DNA from: Oligoflexia bacterium
GTDB taxonomy: Bacteria; Bdellovibrionota; Bacteriovoracia; Bacteriovoracales; Bacteriovoracaceae
Length of the DNA stretch: 64,000 nucleotides
Reading direction: 5' to 3'
NCBI GenBank assembly: GCA_024229115.1
Contig: JAAEST010000045.1
Span: 109,575-173,574 of the forward strand
Part shown: piece by piece, positions 44,342 through 53,664 of the stretch
How positions within the stretch are numbered: the stretch's first letter is position 1
How the letters are laid out: the number at the start of each line of letters is the position of its first letter
Made by a program: the position numbers and the translations under genes
The notes under the pieces: generated by a model
What the model was told of the DNA's origin: nothing
What the model saw: only the letters and a program-made list of their open reading frames with translations
Databases searched by the model: none

Positions 44342-45343
44342 TTACTTTTTTTGAAAATCAAAGAAGATATCAGGCTTGTCGGCCCAAGTATCGCATCCCT
44401 TACAAATTTCACAAAGAGAAGTAAATTTACCCGTCATATGTTCGAGCTGCATTTTCTTCAATTTCTCACCGGTCCATAAGTTATGAATATTCTCCTCAAA
44501 AGCATTTCCTATCTTTAGAGAATGATTGGCATCAACACAACAAATCGTCACATCACCTTGGACTGTTACAGTTAGGGTTAAAAAAGGATGATAACAAGGA
44601 TACCTTTCGCTCTTAACTTTAACTTCGCTCCATCCTTCAATAAAGTTTGCACTATTATCATAGACTTCATTTTCAATATAATATCCAAGGGCTTCAAACT
44701 CTTTGATAAGAGTTGGATTATTTTCAGGTTCATTCTTCGTTGAAAAAAGACGAATGATTTTTGTAAGTGACTTGGCCTCAGGATGTTTTGATAACTCTCT
44801 TAAGTTTTCGAGAACTTTTTCAAGCTTAATATCTTTTCCAACCCTGAGTTTATATTCTTCTTCATCGAAAGTATGAAGAGAGATGATGAGTTGACTGAGT
44901 CCACTTTCAAAAACTTTATTTATATTTGTTTTATTTAAAAGATAACCATTTGTTGTCATCGTAGTACCATGAGCAACAGGTTGATCATGAATGAAGCGAA
45001 CAATTTTTGGCCACTCAGGGTTCATCAATGGTTCTCCCCACATATGAAGAGCAAAAGTTGTTGGGCCATAATCATTAGCTTCAAGAATAACTTTCTTAGC
45101 GAGATCAAAAGGAATATGCATTCCTTCAGGAGCTTCTTTTCTGGCACAAAATGGACAGTCATAATTACATGAACGACTGACCTCGAGATTAATTTGAATA
45201 GGGAAGTTCTTATCTTTAAGTGACTGAGTTCCCACTTTATAGAAAACACTTTTAAGACTAGACATAAACGCTTGATCAAAGAACTCATTAGGTGAATTCC
45301 CAAGGATAAGGTTTTTGAAAATAGTCCTATTCAGATTGAACAT
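44342..45343 (-). CDS. SPASM-type radical SAM enzyme
   Basis: A 333-residue protein with EVSRSCNYDCPFCARKE (C59, C63, C66), HMWGEPLMNPEW, TMTTNGYLL and a C-terminal cluster (CYHPFLTLTVTVQGDVTICCVD, later CEICKGC). It is a third SPASM-like enzyme in the window, distinct in sequence from those at 14292 and 25900. Its gene ends where the plus-strand radical SAM gene ends, with no spacer, and nothing overlaps its start. The substrate is unknown; dehydrogenation or epimerisation of a sugar or peptide would be typical. Confidence 0.85.
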   Translation of the reverse strand: MFNLNRTIFKNLILGNSPNEFFDQAFMSSLKSVFYKVGTQSLKDKNFPIQINLEVSRSCNYDCPFCARKEAPEGMHIPFDLAKKVILEANDYGPTTFALHMWGEPLMNPEWPKIVRFIHDQPVAHGTTMTTNGYLLNKTNINKVFESGLSQLIISLHTFDEEEYKLRVGKDIKLEKVLENLRELSKHPEAKSLTKIIRLFSTKNEPENNPTLIKEFEALGYYIENEVYDNSANFIEGWSEVKVKSERYPCYHPFLTLTVTVQGDVTICCVDANHSLKIGNAFEENIHNLWTGEKLKKMQLEHMTGKFTSLCEICKGCDTWADKPDIFFDFQKK

Positions 45344-45391
45344 AACTTATTCTAACCTAAGATTAAAAATTAATAAAATCAGCTATTTATC

Positions 45392-45889
45392 TTATTCGAA
45401 AGGCACTAGACGATTCTGAAGATGTGCTTGAATAAGATATTCGGTGAGTTCTTTCTCTGACTTATTTGCCATAGGTATAAGAAAAGGTCTGTGTTTTAAT
45501 ATTTTTAAACGCTCAAATGCTTTGATTTGTTTTTCATGATTATCAAACTTTAAGAAGAAATATATATATGACTTTTGTGGCAACTCAAAAAGACGAACAA
45601 TCTCATCTATATTTTCATAACTCATTTTTGAATGAGTCAAATGAAAAATTCGGTTACTACTAAAAGCGTATTCATTCTTCATTTTAGTTACAATTTTTGA
45701 AACACTCTTATCTATTCGGTCCCTACTATTAGAAACAAGATATATGTTAATTGGATCAGTATCGTGAAAAAACTTATTCCGAATTTCTTTAATCTCTTCC
45801 TTAGTAAAAGGAATAACTTTAACTTTTGGTTTAGGCTTTTCTTGGTGGCAGCTAAAAAGAAAGAGAATTGCAAAAAGTAATATCTTCAT
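45392..45889 (-). CDS. Lipoprotein of unknown function downstream of rnpB
   Basis: The reading frame is open from 45943, but its first 18 codons run into rnpB. I start it at the ATG at 45889, which gives a clean lipoprotein signal (MKILLFAILFLFSC, C14). The remaining 152 residues are charged, with a KKP-type linker and a possible alpha/beta domain (NIYLVSNSRDRIDKSVSKIV, YIYFFLKFDNHEKQIKAF). No family is recognised. It may be transcribed by read-through from rnpB, since only about 20 bases separate the two. Confidence 0.7.
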   Translation of the reverse strand: MKILLFAILFLFSCHQEKPKPKVKVIPFTKEEIKEIRNKFFHDTDPINIYLVSNSRDRIDKSVSKIVTKMKNEYAFSSNRIFHLTHSKMSYENIDEIVRLFELPQKSYIYFFLKFDNHEKQIKAFERLKILKHRPFLIPMANKSEKELTEYLIQAHLQNRLVPFE

Positions 45890-45910
45890 AAGATCATTAT
45901 AATATGAAAA

Positions 45911-46235
45911 GACCGAGATGAGGGATAAGCCGGATTCTGTCATTGAAGTACCATTCGTCTACGACCATGATTACCCATGGTCTTTAGCATCCTACCCGCC
46001 TGCTCAGACTGGCCGCCTTTTGGTCAAAGACCGACGCAGGCCTATTTGGATTTGCACCACATAGAGTTTACCTGATTTCACTACTGCGGATCCGAAGACC
46101 CCGTACATACTTTCTGCTGCACTTGTCCTCACCTCACGGTGGACGGGCGTTACCCGCTATGTTGCCATGCAGTGTCCGGACTTTCCTCCCGAAAAACCGA
46201 AGTTTTTCCAGCGATACTTTCCTCATCTCGGTGTC
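45911..46235 (-). ncRNA. rnpB: RNase P RNA (bacterial type A)
   Basis: On the minus strand the transcript contains the universally conserved P-region starting GAGGAAAGTCCGGAC near its 5' end, the AGGCGGGTAGGATGC-like segment late in the molecule, and a matching end AAGCCGGATTCTGTC followed by a strand complementary to the 5' end (CCGAGATGAGG at 5' against CCTCATCTCGG at 3'), forming helix P1. The length of about 325 nt is normal for type A. It is the catalytic RNA that trims tRNA 5' leaders. Exact ends are inferred from P1 pairing. Confidence 0.95.
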
Positions 46236-46327
46236 TAAGTTCTGCATCACACAAAAAGGTTAGTCAAATAAAATGCGAAGTGCTATAAATCCAATAATTT
46301 CTAGCCCTTGTAAGTGGAGCAATCTCA

Positions 46328-47734
46328 ATGAGTTGGATGAAGTCTATTATGTTGTCTAAGTTGGCGTTACTTTTTGCTCTTTCCCAAAGTTCACAAGCTT
46401 CAATTGTGAAATTATCAGAAGAATTTCTCAATAAGAACTCAACTGTCTTCCAAGAAAAAGCAAAGGCCCAAATCTCCCTTATTGAAAAAGATCTTATCCT
46501 AGCAAAGAAAACTTGGGGACTTGAGTATAGTTATCTCAATAACGACAACAAGCTAGAAAATTCTACAACGACTTTTGCAGTGACAGGTCTAGAGACTGAA
46601 CTTCATTCAATTGGACTTTCAAAGTCTTTTGGATGGGGAGGAACTTTAAGCTTAGATAATAATATGTATAGCTATAAATCAACCAGCAATACCTATCAGT
46701 TTAATCAAACGCTTAGCTATAGTCAGAACTTAGGTAAGGACTTCTTTGGAAAGCAGTTTTACAACACTGTTAATCAGTATGAAAACTTAGCGAGACAACA
46801 GGAAAGTAGCTCTAAAAATACCATTCAATCTAACTTAAGAACTTTTGCTCTTGTTTTAACTCAAGCACAGCTACAAAAAGGTCTCTATGATCTACAAGTT
46901 GAAGCACAGAAAAGAGCTAGTCGTAGACTTTCTCTCATTAGAAAGAAAGTAAGAGACGGTCTTAGGGAAAGAGTTGATCTTCTTCAAGCTCAAACCGATC
47001 TTCTTAAGCAAAAAGAACAGGTTGAAGCAACGGATGTGAGTTTTAATAATCAGCTAGAAAACTTAGTTGGTTATCTTGAAAGATCAGTCAATGCTTCTGA
47101 AATTTCTAAGCTAGAGATTGAAGCTTGGGAAAAAATGCCAAAAGGAAATGTATCTAATAACTTGAGTAAGGCTCAGTTAGAGTCTTTTAAGAAAGCTAAT
47201 GAATTGGCCTACGAAAATAGTTCAAGAGACTATCTTCCTGCTGTGACTCTTTCCGCCTCAGTAAAAACTAACGATTACGATATGCAAAGATCTGAAACTA
47301 TTTCCAATGGCAAAATCGGTGGAGATAATAAAGAAGTCACAGTTGGTCTTAATCTTACTTGGGCCTTAGGTCTTGAGACGGAGAAACTTGAGAAAGCAAA
47401 GGCCAGGCTTAACCTTGAAACATCTAAGAAGCTTCTTGCTGGCAAGGAAAGCTCTCTTGATAAGATGGAGCAAATTCTAAGAAAGAATCTGAAGCAACTA
47501 GATAAAAATATTGAGTTCTCTAAAGAAAGACTTGTCTTAGCTCAGAAAACTTTAAAAGAATATAACCGTCTCTATAACAGAGGGCGTTCAGACCTTGATC
47601 AAGTTATTCGTGCGGAAGAATCTCTTATTAATACCCAAGTTTCTCATTTAAGATACTTGGCCAATAGAAGAGAAGTATTATTTGATTTAGCTTCTCTTTA
47701 TGGAAATCTAGAAAATTATATTTTAGGTAACTAA
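46328..47734 (+). CDS. TolC-family outer-membrane efflux protein
   Basis: A 468-residue protein with a Sec signal (SKLALLFALSQSSQAS). Long helical stretches fill two related halves with coiled-coil heptads (RRLSLIRKKVRDGLRERVDLLQAQTDLLKQKEQ and the second-half equivalent RLVLAQKTLKEYNRLYNRGRSDLDQVIRAEESL). Short beta segments in between fit the TolC barrel-plus-tunnel plan. GGAG lies eight bases before the ATG. It overlaps the RND pump gene by one base (TAATG), so the two are translated together. Confidence 0.88.
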   Translation: MSWMKSIMLSKLALLFALSQSSQASIVKLSEEFLNKNSTVFQEKAKAQISLIEKDLILAKKTWGLEYSYLNNDNKLENSTTTFAVTGLETELHSIGLSKSFGWGGTLSLDNNMYSYKSTSNTYQFNQTLSYSQNLGKDFFGKQFYNTVNQYENLARQQESSSKNTIQSNLRTFALVLTQAQLQKGLYDLQVEAQKRASRRLSLIRKKVRDGLRERVDLLQAQTDLLKQKEQVEATDVSFNNQLENLVGYLERSVNASEISKLEIEAWEKMPKGNVSNNLSKAQLESFKKANELAYENSSRDYLPAVTLSASVKTNDYDMQRSETISNGKIGGDNKEVTVGLNLTWALGLETEKLEKAKARLNLETSKKLLAGKESSLDKMEQILRKNLKQLDKNIEFSKERLVLAQKTLKEYNRLYNRGRSDLDQVIRAEESLINTQVSHLRYLANRREVLFDLASLYGNLENYILGN

Positions 47735-50700
47735 TGAAGAAAATTATTGAATATTTCATCGACAAAAGCCTCATTGTTAATCTTGTAACAGTGATGATCT
47801 TTGTGATTGGTGGATTTTCATTAAACTCTCTTCAAAAGGAAACTTTTCCCTCGGTTGAGTTTGACGTCATTGTCGTGACAACAATTTATCCAGGAAGTTC
47901 TTCTGAGGATGTCGAAAAACTCATTACAATTCCATTAGAAAGAGAAATCAAAGGGATCTCTGGGATTAAAGAGCTCAATGCTCTTTCGGCTGAGTCTTCA
48001 AGTATTATTTATATTGAAGTCGATCCTGATAGTAACCTAAAAGATGTGCTTGATGATGTGAAAAATTCTGTCGATGCGGTCAATGATTTACCAAGTGATG
48101 CAGAAGTACCAGTGATCCGCTCCATTGATAATAAACAAAGAGGAGTCATAAAAATTGCTCTGACAGGAATCAATTATAAAGATTTAAGAACTGCCAGTAA
48201 GCACTTACGTGATGAATTAGAAAATATGAAGGAAATGGCCAATATCAATTTGCTTGGTCATTTACCAGATGAAATACGTGTTCAAGTAAATCCGGTTGCA
48301 ATGAAAGAAAATGAGGTCACGATTGGTGAAGTGGCAAAGGCTCTTCGCGAGAGGAATCTCAATCTTTCATCAGGATCTATTAAGCCTGAAACTGGAGAAG
48401 TCTTCGTTCGTACTGTCAGTGAATTTCGAAATCTTGATGAGATTCGTAATTTAGTTCTTGTCTCAAATGAAACAGGTCGCTCAATAACAGTAGGGGATAT
48501 TGCAACAGTGGAAAGGGGACCTGACCCTGAAGGGATTATTGAAAGAAGTAATAGTAAACCTTCAATTTTTCTTGATGTTAAAATTAAAGAGAAAGCCGAC
48601 ATCTTAAGAACAACAGATAAGCTTAAGAGAAATGTTGAGAAGTTTAAAAAAGAAAATCAGGACAGATATACTGAGAATCTTAATATTGGCTATGTTGATG
48701 ATGCAAGTTACTACGTAAAGAGAAGATTAAATATTTTAAAAGATAATGGTGTTGTGGGAATGATTCTTGTTTTCATTTGCCTCATGTTCTTTTTAAATGT
48801 CAGAACTTCAATTGTGACTTCACTAGGAGCTCCCATAGCTTTTATGGTGAGCTTCGCCATTATGGAAATGATGGGTCTGAGCTTGAACCTCATTTCTATG
48901 TTTGCCCTCATCCTTGTTTTGGGGATGCTTGTTGATGATTCAATCATTGTTGCAGAACAGTTCTATCAACATTTAGAAGATGGCAAGAAGCCTCGTGAGG
49001 CGGCACGATTAGCAAGCTTTGAAACGATAAAACCAATCTTTGCGACGATTATTACCACAATGGTTGCCTTTGGTGCTCTCTTTTTCATGGGCGGGATCAT
49101 GGGGAAATTCCTATGGCCGGTTCCTGCGGTTGTTATTATTTGCCTTTTTGCCAGTTTAATAGAATGCTTTTTTATTCTTCCATCTCACCTCGCGGACTTT
49201 TGTAAACTAAGTGCAAATGAGAATGCAATGGCATCCGAGGGGGGGAAGCGCTGGTATGAAAAAGCCACTAACATTTATGAATCAGTGTTAAGAGTCGTTC
49301 TTAAGAAATATTATCTACCTGTTCTCGCTTTCTTTTTTCTACTTATCGGATCTATCTTTACAGCAACCAAAATGGATTTTGAATTATTCCCTGGTGATGA
49401 CGTGAGAACAGTTTTCATTCAGTTAAAAGGTAAGGTTGGTGAAAAGCTAGAAACAACTAATAATGTAGCCCTTGCTATCGAGGAGATGATTCTTAAAGAT
49501 CTTGATAAAACAGAACTTGATCAAATTAAGTCATCTGTTGGATCTCTGCAAGGAGATCAAGGAACAAAGTTAGGAACTCACTATTCATCTATCATTATCT
49601 ATTTAACTCCTCCGGGAGATCGAGAAAGAACAACAGATGAGATCCTGACGGCCGTCACTGAAAAAGCAAAGACTCTTGCTCCTGGTTATGTTGTTACGAC
49701 TAAGAAAATTCAAGGGGGACCACCGAAAGGGAAACCTGTTGATATTGAATTACTAGGTGACTCGCTTGAAGAACTAAAATTGGTAAGTACTAAGGTAGAA
49801 CAAGCGTTGGCCAAAGAAGAAGGAATTGTTTCAACCGAAATCGACTTTGAAGAAGGGAAGAAGCAAATTGTTGTCAATGTTAATGACTTTGAAGCAAGAA
49901 GACTTGGCTTAACTACCAGACAAATAGCTCTGGAATTAAGAACAGTATTAAGTGGGGATTCAATTACTGAAATTAGAGAGTCTGATGAAGATATTGAGAT
50001 TAAACTCTTAATTGAAAATGAAGCTCGTAAATCATTAGAGTCGCTTAAAAATTTTAGTATCCTAAATAATAGAGGAAATAGAATCCCATTAACAAAAGTT
50101 GTTAAGTTTGAAGAACAACCAGGAGCTTTTGTTATTCGTCGAAAGAATAGAAAAAGAATCTTTTCAGTATCAGCTGAGATAGATAAAGCAAAAACAACAC
50201 CGGTGAAGGTTGCTAAAACCTTTGCACCTAAAGTTAGAGAATTAGTTAAAGACTATCCAAATGTGAGATTTCAATTTGGTGGAGAGAACCAGGATACTAA
50301 AGAATCGATGATGAGATTATTTAGGTCTTTCTTTATTGCTCTTTCGACAATCTTTTTAATTTTAGTGATTATGTTCAATAGTCTCCTTCATCCTTTTGTG
50401 ATTATGACTGCAATACCTCTTGGGCTAATCGGAGTTATCTGGACATTCTTAGTTTCAGGCACAGCTCTTGGGTTTATGGCAATGATGGGGGTTGTGGCAT
50501 TAATGGGGGTTGTTGTTAACGATTCAATTGTTCTCGTGAGCTTTATTAACAATAAGCTTAAAACTAGAGATGACTTATTTGAAGTTGTAATTGAGGCAAG
50601 TCGAAGTCGTTTTCGTCCAATTATTTTAACAACTTTTACAACTGTAGCCGGTCTTTTACCTATTGCACACCCTACTGTTTCATTTATTCTATCTTTTGGA

Positions 50701-50895
50701 ACGAATACTGATAGTGATCCATTCCTCCAACCAATGGCCATGAGTTTTGCATGGGGATTATTATTTGCAAGTTTAGTAACTCTCTTCTTTATTCCAGCTT
50801 GTTACATCACATTTGAAAATATGAAGAGATGGGTAGTGAAAAAGTTAAAGTCCATGAGAGGGGCAGATAAGTCTTCCACACCCGTGACAATGTAA
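47734..50895 (+). CDS. RND-family efflux transporter (AcrB/HAE-type)
   Basis: The 1053-residue protein has the RND plan: one N-terminal helix, a large periplasmic loop with the porter subdomains (VVTTIYPGSSSEDVEKLITIPLE), helices 2-6 around 340-480, a second periplasmic loop and the closing helix bundle. The proton-relay pair D401-D402 sits in LVLGMLVDDSIIVAEQ, as in AcrB helix 4. The substrate could be drugs, lipids or metals. The operon contains TolC and pump but no membrane fusion (HlyD/AcrA) gene, and none lies elsewhere in the window. Its 3' end overlaps the convergent zinc-ribbon gene by 51 nt. Confidence 0.92.
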   Translation: MKKIIEYFIDKSLIVNLVTVMIFVIGGFSLNSLQKETFPSVEFDVIVVTTIYPGSSSEDVEKLITIPLEREIKGISGIKELNALSAESSSIIYIEVDPDSNLKDVLDDVKNSVDAVNDLPSDAEVPVIRSIDNKQRGVIKIALTGINYKDLRTASKHLRDELENMKEMANINLLGHLPDEIRVQVNPVAMKENEVTIGEVAKALRERNLNLSSGSIKPETGEVFVRTVSEFRNLDEIRNLVLVSNETGRSITVGDIATVERGPDPEGIIERSNSKPSIFLDVKIKEKADILRTTDKLKRNVEKFKKENQDRYTENLNIGYVDDASYYVKRRLNILKDNGVVGMILVFICLMFFLNVRTSIVTSLGAPIAFMVSFAIMEMMGLSLNLISMFALILVLGMLVDDSIIVAEQFYQHLEDGKKPREAARLASFETIKPIFATIITTMVAFGALFFMGGIMGKFLWPVPAVVIICLFASLIECFFILPSHLADFCKLSANENAMASEGGKRWYEKATNIYESVLRVVLKKYYLPVLAFFFLLIGSIFTATKMDFELFPGDDVRTVFIQLKGKVGEKLETTNNVALAIEEMILKDLDKTELDQIKSSVGSLQGDQGTKLGTHYSSIIIYLTPPGDRERTTDEILTAVTEKAKTLAPGYVVTTKKIQGGPPKGKPVDIELLGDSLEELKLVSTKVEQALAKEEGIVSTEIDFEEGKKQIVVNVNDFEARRLGLTTRQIALELRTVLSGDSITEIRESDEDIEIKLLIENEARKSLESLKNFSILNNRGNRIPLTKVVKFEEQPGAFVIRRKNRKRIFSVSAEIDKAKTTPVKVAKTFAPKVRELVKDYPNVRFQFGGENQDTKESMMRLFRSFFIALSTIFLILVIMFNSLLHPFVIMTAIPLGLIGVIWTFLVSGTALGFMAMMGVVALMGVVVNDSIVLVSFINNKLKTRDDLFEVVIEASRSRFRPIILTTFTTVAGLLPIAHPTVSFILSFGTNTDSDPFLQPMAMSFAWGLLFASLVTLFFIPACYITFENMKRWVVKKLKSMRGADKSSTPVTM

Positions 50896-51558
50896 AATAC
50901 CTTTTCCAAGTTCAACTTCTCTAGCACTAACTTCATCAACTGAAAGATGACATTCTCTACAGCTATTACTTTGTAGAAACGTTAGAGGGGAGTTGAAGCG
51001 ATATTTTTGCTGAGCACTTTCAAATGCTTCAAGTAGATTTTTAGGAATTTCATCTAAAAGAAAGATTATTTGCTCTTCCTTCTTCTTGATCTGATCATGA
51101 GTCTCTTTGTTTTCGTCGAGAACTTCATCGGTAATCTCTTTTATAGTGTTATCAATTCCTCCAAGGAATCCTTCATACTCTTCTTCGAGTTCAGTCTTTT
51201 CATCAACAGACTCGAGAATAGAGAGAACTTTTTCTTGAAGTTCATCAGATTTGGCCTCTAGGTTTTCTTTTTCGTCTGCAAGTTTCTTTTCAGTTTGTTC
51301 GTCGAGAATCTGATTTTCGTAACCTTTTATTTGCTCAAGTCTTTTATCAATATCAAAGATATCTTTTTCAATGAGAGCAATCTCTTTATTAAGTTCATTA
51401 AGTTGAGCCTTTACCTCTTGATAGGCAGAAATTTTTTGTCGCTTTGTCTTCTCTAAAAACCTTAGCCTATCGTTTTCATCAGATATCTGATCAAGAAGAA
51501 GCTTGATCTCTTTGTCTATTGATTGGACTCTAACTAAATTGGAAAAAAATTGATGCAT
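50845..51558 (-). CDS. Coiled-coil protein with C-terminal C4 zinc ribbon (CdsZ-like)
   Basis: A 237-residue cytoplasmic protein: about 180 residues of continuous charged coiled coil (heptads with KELNKEIALIEKDIFDIDKRLEQIKGYENQ) followed by a zinc ribbon, CREC near 197 and CHGC near 224, ending RLICPSHGL. This matches the conserved bacterial family often annotated as zinc ribbon domain regulatory protein (CdsZ). Its role is poorly defined and may involve RNA or ribosomes. It lies between the RND pump and the shikimate operon and is convergent with the former. Confidence 0.85.
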   Translation of the reverse strand: MHQFFSNLVRVQSIDKEIKLLLDQISDENDRLRFLEKTKRQKISAYQEVKAQLNELNKEIALIEKDIFDIDKRLEQIKGYENQILDEQTEKKLADEKENLEAKSDELQEKVLSILESVDEKTELEEEYEGFLGGIDNTIKEITDEVLDENKETHDQIKKKEEQIIFLLDEIPKNLLEAFESAQQKYRFNSPLTFLQSNSCRECHLSVDEVSAREVELGKGILHCHGCGRLICPSHGL

Positions 51559-51598
51559 AATGAGGAAGCTTATAGTTCTATGTTGATCTTTTCAAGTG

Positions 51599-51623
51599 TA
51601 TAATACTAAAACGAAAGTTTTAG
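51599..51623 (+). promoter_or_regulatory. Promoter -10 box and palindromic operator-like element of the aroCBA operon
   Basis: A perfect -10 box TATAAT occupies 51599-51604, with only a weak -35 (TTCTAT) 17 bases upstream. Directly after it a perfect inverted repeat, CTAAAAC-GAAA-GTTTTAG, runs 51606-51623 across the expected transcription start near 51611. A repressor-type site fits better than an RNA hairpin, since half of the left arm would not be transcribed. GAGGA precedes the aroC ATG at a normal distance. No consensus for a known regulator is recognised. Confidence 0.55.
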
Positions 51624-51638
51624 ACTTGAGGAATTAAT

Positions 51639-52643
51639 ATGCGTGGCAATACATTTGGAAAACTTCTATCAATAACATCATTCGGAGAGTCACATGGTCC
51701 TGGTATCGGGGTCGTTGTTGATGGTGTGCCAGGCAATCTAGATTTCTCATTAGAGGACCTTCAAAAGGAATTAGATCGCAGAGCTCCGGGAAAATTGAAA
51801 GGAACTACTGCTCGAAATGAAGCAGATAGAGCAAAAATACTCTCAGGTGTCTTTGATGGAAAGACACTTGGTTCTCCCATCGCGGTCTTCATTGAAAATA
51901 CCAATCAACGCAGTCAAGACTATGACAAACTAAAGCAAGACTTTAGGCCTGGTCATGCTGATGAAACGACTATGCTTAAGTATGGAATTCGTGATCATCG
52001 TGGTGGAGGTCGATCATCAGGTAGGGAAACAATTGCAAGAGTGATTGGCGGTTACTTCGCTTCACTTGTTCTTCCTAAGGAAGTCAATTGTCGTGCATTT
52101 ATCTCTAAACTAGGACCTTATGAATTTAAAGGCGTACCTAATAATATTAATGACGATTTTGGAAAGTACTCATTCCCAGGGAGTGAGAGTGATGATGAGA
52201 TTGGAAACTACTTAGAAAAATTGAAGAAAGATGGTGATTCAATTGGTGGTCGTGTCAGGGTTGTCGTCGAAGACTGTCCGAAAGGAATTGGAGAACCTTC
52301 TTTTGATAAATTAAAAGCAGATCTCGCAAAAGCAGTAATGTCTATTGGAGCTGTTGTTTCTTTTAGCTATGGACTTGGAGAAGAGATGGCGAATATGTCT
52401 GGAAAGGAAGTCAGTCAGTCCCGTGATAATTTTGGTGGGATTGAAGGCGGAATTTCTAATGGACGCCAAATTGTCTTAAATCTTACGATCAAGCCTACAA
52501 CAACCATTGGAGAAAAGGCAAAAGAGGGAAGACATGATCCATGTATTATCCCAAGAGCAATTCCAGTTATTGAATCGATGGTTAAGCTAACTCTTGCTGA
52601 CCATTATCTTAGACAGAATGCATATCAGGTAAGTAATGACTAA
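51639..52643 (+). CDS. aroC: Chorismate synthase
   Basis: This 334-residue enzyme removes phosphate from 5-enolpyruvylshikimate-3-phosphate to give chorismate, using reduced FMN. Diagnostic segments are present in order: [20 protein letters not shown] at the N-terminus, [35 protein letters not shown] and [13 protein letters not shown]. It is a little shorter than the E. coli enzyme but appears complete. It is the first gene of aroC-aroB-aroA and overlaps aroB by 8 nt. The promoter region with a palindrome lies directly upstream. Confidence 0.97.
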   Translation: MRGNTFGKLLSITSFGESHGPGIGVVVDGVPGNLDFSLEDLQKELDRRAPGKLKGTTARNEADRAKILSGVFDGKTLGSPIAVFIENTNQRSQDYDKLKQDFRPGHADETTMLKYGIRDHRGGGRSSGRETIARVIGGYFASLVLPKEVNCRAFISKLGPYEFKGVPNNINDDFGKYSFPGSESDDEIGNYLEKLKKDGDSIGGRVRVVVEDCPKGIGEPSFDKLKADLAKAVMSIGAVVSFSYGLGEEMANMSGKEVSQSRDNFGGIEGGISNGRQIVLNLTIKPTTTIGEKAKEGRHDPCIIPRAIPVIESMVKLTLADHYLRQNAYQVSND

Positions 52644-53664
52644 ATTATTTTTTAATAAAATTTCTGTAATTGATAAGGAAGTTTTGAAAATTAAAACTGA
52701 TCAACTTCTTGTGGTTATTGATCAAGACCTATGGTCAAAATATAAGAGTAAATTAACTTTTCTTACTCATAAAGATGATCAAAAGAAAATTTTTATTTGG
52801 AAGGCACCAAGTGGTGAGCAAGTTAAAAACCTGAATGATTATAATCAATGCCTAGAGTTCTTCATTGAAAAGGGCATTCATCGTAAGGCCCATATGATTG
52901 CGATAGGTGGTGGTGCCACGAGTGATTTTGCAGGGTTCGTTGCTTCAACAATGTTAAGAGGAATTAACTGGAGCATTATCCCAACAACTCTTCTTTCTCA
53001 GGTAGATGCAGCGATTGGTGGAAAAGTTGCGGTAAATACCAAAAAGTATAAAAACTTAATCGGAGCTTTCCATACACCAGAGAATGTTTATATTTCAGAA
53101 GAATTTTTAGAAACATTGCCAAAAGATGAGCTTGCTAGTGGTTATGGTGAAGTGGCTAAGTATTCATTCTTAGACGCAGATGCATGTACAAGTATTGTAA
53201 AAAAGAAGCCACTCATTGAGACTGTTAAAAAATGTGCAGAATACAAGCTTGCTCTCACTGAACGAGACTTAAAAGAAAGTGGCGAAAGGAAGCTTCTCAA
53301 TTTAGGTCATACCTTTGGTCATGGGATTGAAAAAATTTATAATATCCCACATGGTGTTGCTGTTTTTTGGGGGATGGCCCTTATTTTCAAGGTCTTTGGG
53401 TTTGAAAAAGAACTAGGAAAACTAAATGAAGTAAGAGAGAGTCTAGACTGTGATTTTGGTGAAGAACCATGGTTAAATAGAACATTTCCTGTAAAGAAAC
53501 TAATGGGTCATGTTTCAAAAGATAAGAAAACAACTTCAAATACAAAAATAGATCTAGTCTTGCCAAATAATAAAGATCAAATTGAAATTAAAAGTTACTC
53601 GTTAGAAGAGATAGAGAGTAAATTAGAGAGTCAGAAAAATGAGCTCAGAAAATTTAAGCTATAA
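52636..53664 (+). CDS. aroB: 3-dehydroquinate synthase
   Basis: A 342-residue enzyme that cyclises DAHP to 3-dehydroquinate using NAD and zinc. GGGATSDFAGFVASTMLRG and IPTTLLSQVDAAIGGKVAVN are the NAD and substrate-binding signatures; the metal ligands lie in SGYGEVAKY (Glu) and NLGHTFGHGIE (His), with a further His in IPHGVAV. It overlaps both neighbours (8 nt with aroC, 26 nt with aroA), so the three enzymes are co-translated. The rest of the shikimate pathway (aroF/G, aroD, aroE, aroK) is not in the window. Confidence 0.96.
   Translation: MTKLFFNKISVIDKEVLKIKTDQLLVVIDQDLWSKYKSKLTFLTHKDDQKKIFIWKAPSGEQVKNLNDYNQCLEFFIEKGIHRKAHMIAIGGGATSDFAGFVASTMLRGINWSIIPTTLLSQVDAAIGGKVAVNTKKYKNLIGAFHTPENVYISEEFLETLPKDELASGYGEVAKYSFLDADACTSIVKKKPLIETVKKCAEYKLALTERDLKESGERKLLNLGHTFGHGIEKIYNIPHGVAVFWGMALIFKVFGFEKELGKLNEVRESLDCDFGEEPWLNRTFPVKKLMGHVSKDKKTTSNTKIDLVLPNNKDQIEIKSYSLEEIESKLESQKNELRKFKL

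Noticed and set aside
45890..45943. An upstream extension of the lipoprotein gene at 45392
   Set aside because: The added codons would lie within rnpB and precede a complete lipoprotein signal; the ATG at 45889 is the better start.
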